DNA from: an uncultured Ruminococcus sp.
Lineage (GTDB): Bacteria > Bacillota > Clostridia > Oscillospirales > CAG-272
NCBI GenBank assembly: GCA_902782785.1
Contig: CACZOH010000130.1
Span: 1 to 32,209 of the forward strand
DNA length: 32,209 nt
Direction: 5' to 3'
A program made the position numbers and the translations under genes. The notes under the pieces are model-generated. The model saw nothing but the letters and a program-made list of their open reading frames with translations, was not told where the DNA came from and did no database searches. How positions within the stretch are numbered: position 1 is the first letter of the stretch; each line of letters starts with the position of its first letter. Of the stretch, positions 31,087 through 32,209 are shown in pieces.

Positions 31087-32209
31087 TTAAAACTTCATGG
31101 TAAGTCCTATGCGTTTTTTCGCCGTGTCAACGGATAAAACCCTGACCTTTACCACGTCGCCTACGGACAGGACCTCGGACGGATGCTTTATATATTTGTT
31201 CGATATCTGCGATACGTGGATAAGACCGTCCTGATGTACGCCTATATCGACGAAAGCGCCGAAATCTATTACGTTTCTCACTATGCCGGTAAGCTCCATG
31301 CCCTCCTTCAGGTCGTTCATGTCAAGTATGTCGTCGCGGAGCACGGGCGGCGTGAAATCGTCGCGCAGGTCGCGTCCCGGCTTAACGAGCTCTTTGACTA
31401 TGTCGGCAAGCGTCGGAGCGCCGACGCCCAGCTGTTCGCACAGCTTTTTGCTTCCCTCCTCCTTAACGAGTTCGGGAAGGTCGGCGACCTGACCCTTTGA
31501 CACGTCCTCAGCCGTCAGACCGAAATGGTCGAGCAGGGCTTTTGCGGCGGGATACGATTCGGGATGAACGCCGGTGTTGTCAAGAACGTTGTCGCCGTGA
31601 GGCACGCGCAGGAAGCCGGCGCACTGCTCGTACGCCTTTGCGCCTATCCTCGGCACCTTCAACAACTCGTCCCTCGTTCTGAATTCGCCGTTTTCCTCAC
31701 GGTATCTGACTATGTTTTTAGCCGACGCGGCGTTGATGCCGGATATATACGACAGAAGCGAATGTGAAGCGGTGTTGACGTCAACGCCTACGGAGTTGAC
31801 GCAGTCTTCGACGACTCCGGTCAGAGCCTCGTCGAGCCTCGCGGGCTTCATATCGTGCTGATACTGTCCGACGCCGATAGATTTCGGATCTATCTTCACA
31901 AGCTCCGCAAGCGGGTCCTGCAGACGTCTTGCTATGGAAACGGCGCTTCTCTGCGTCACGTCGAAATCCGGGAATTCGTCCGCGCCGAGCTTGGACGCGG
32001 AATAAACGCTCGCTCCCGCCTCGCTGACCATCGTGTATTTGCAGCCGTTCGTCACGTTTTTCAAAAGGTCCGCAATGAATATCTCGCTTTCCTTAGACGC
32101 GGTGCCGTTGCCTATCGCCACAACGTTTATATCCCATTTTCTTATAAGACGCAGAACGACGTTTTTCGCTTCCTCTATCTTGTATTCCTGCTTCATCGTC
32201 GGGTAGATG
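31087..32209 (-). CDS. tex: Transcription accessory protein Tex, N-terminal part missing at window edge
   Basis: The frame is open to the right edge. Residues upstream of the first in-window ATG (IYPT before MKQEYKIEE) continue the family sequence, so the gene starts outside the window. About 373 residues, the C-terminal half, are visible. In order: the end of the YqgF/RNase H-like domain (VVAIGNGTASKESE, MVSEAGASVYSAS), the helix-hairpin-helix region with IGVGQYQHDM and SYISGINAASAKNIVRYREENG, the helical linker, and a C-terminal S1 RNA-binding domain (EGMELTGIVRNVIDFGAFVDIGV to KKRIGLTMKF). Tex is a conserved nucleic-acid-binding factor linked to transcription and ribosome-associated processes. 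The region after the stop (30980-31086) is AT-rich with no clear GC hairpin, so I see no definite terminator. Confidence 0.95.
   Translation of the reverse strand, partial: IYPTMKQEYKIEEAKNVVLRLIRKWDINVVAIGNGTASKESEIFIADLLKNVTNGCKYTMVSEAGASVYSASKLGADEFPDFDVTQRSAVSIARRLQDPLAELVKIDPKSIGVGQYQHDMKPARLDEALTGVVEDCVNSVGVDVNTASHSLLSYISGINAASAKNIVRYREENGEFRTRDELLKVPRIGAKAYEQCAGFLRVPHGDNVLDNTGVHPESYPAAKALLDHFGLTAEDVSKGQVADLPELVKEEGSKKLCEQLGVGAPTLADIVKELVKPGRDLRDDFTPPVLRDDILDMNDLKEGMELTGIVRNVIDFGAFVDIGVHQDGLIHVSQISNKYIKHPSEVLSVGDVVKVRVLSVDTAKKRIGLTMKF

Overview
The window looks like a piece of chromosome from an uncultured anaerobic Firmicute, probably a gut-type member of the Clostridia (an Oscillospirales- or Christensenellales-like lineage is my guess). 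The reasons are AGGAGG-type ribosome sites, good sigma-A promoters, intrinsic terminators, Gram-positive lipoproteins with Thr/Glu-rich stalks, a SpoVB-like flippase, an AbrB-type regulator with a C-terminal zinc knuckle, and an ECF sigma/anti-sigma pair. No phage, transposase, integrase, CRISPR or rRNA gene was seen. Base composition and codon use look even throughout.

Region 1 (1-15743) is a divergent glycan locus. A 183-bp control region (6793-6975) holds two sigma-A promoters facing away from each other. Leftwards runs a tight operon: cytosolic GH78 alpha-L-rhamnosidase, a membrane-anchored FnIII/Ig-like surface protein, an MTA/SAH-type nucleosidase, and a large glycosidase-like protein cut by the left edge. 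Rightwards runs a second operon: two MacB-like ABC ATPase-FtsX permease fusions, then a lipoprotein GH78 rhamnosidase. The simplest model is that the surface enzyme trims rhamnosides outside the cell and the cytosolic enzyme completes the work inside. The job of the paired FtsX-type ABC proteins is open.

Region 2 (15742-21908) is envelope maintenance: a PrsA-like foldase lipoprotein and a YegS/BmrU-type lipid kinase, then after a terminator an ECF sigma factor overlapping a membrane-bound anti-sigma-like sensor. A SpoVB/MurJ-like flippase diverges from the foldase gene.

Region 3 (21909-22566) has no protein gene. It holds tRNA-Glu(CUC) and tRNA-Val(CAC), each with its own promoter and terminator. 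After tRNA-Val lies an odd cassette: the tRNA 3' end plus terminator is repeated about 183 bp downstream, and between the copies are an inverted partial T-arm copy and two strong hairpins. This is the least explained structure in the window.

Region 4 (22567-32209) holds a leftward operon (a GH20 hexosaminidase fused to a GNAT acetyltransferase, a LUD-domain protein, and a class 3 lipase-like lipoprotein), a rightward abrB-like/tdk pair, a GH99-like lipoprotein with a CBM9-like C-terminus, a UgpC/MsmX-type sugar-importer ATPase without permeases, and the 3' half of tex, cut by the right edge.

Taken together this is a carbohydrate-foraging, cell-surface-oriented region set among housekeeping genes.
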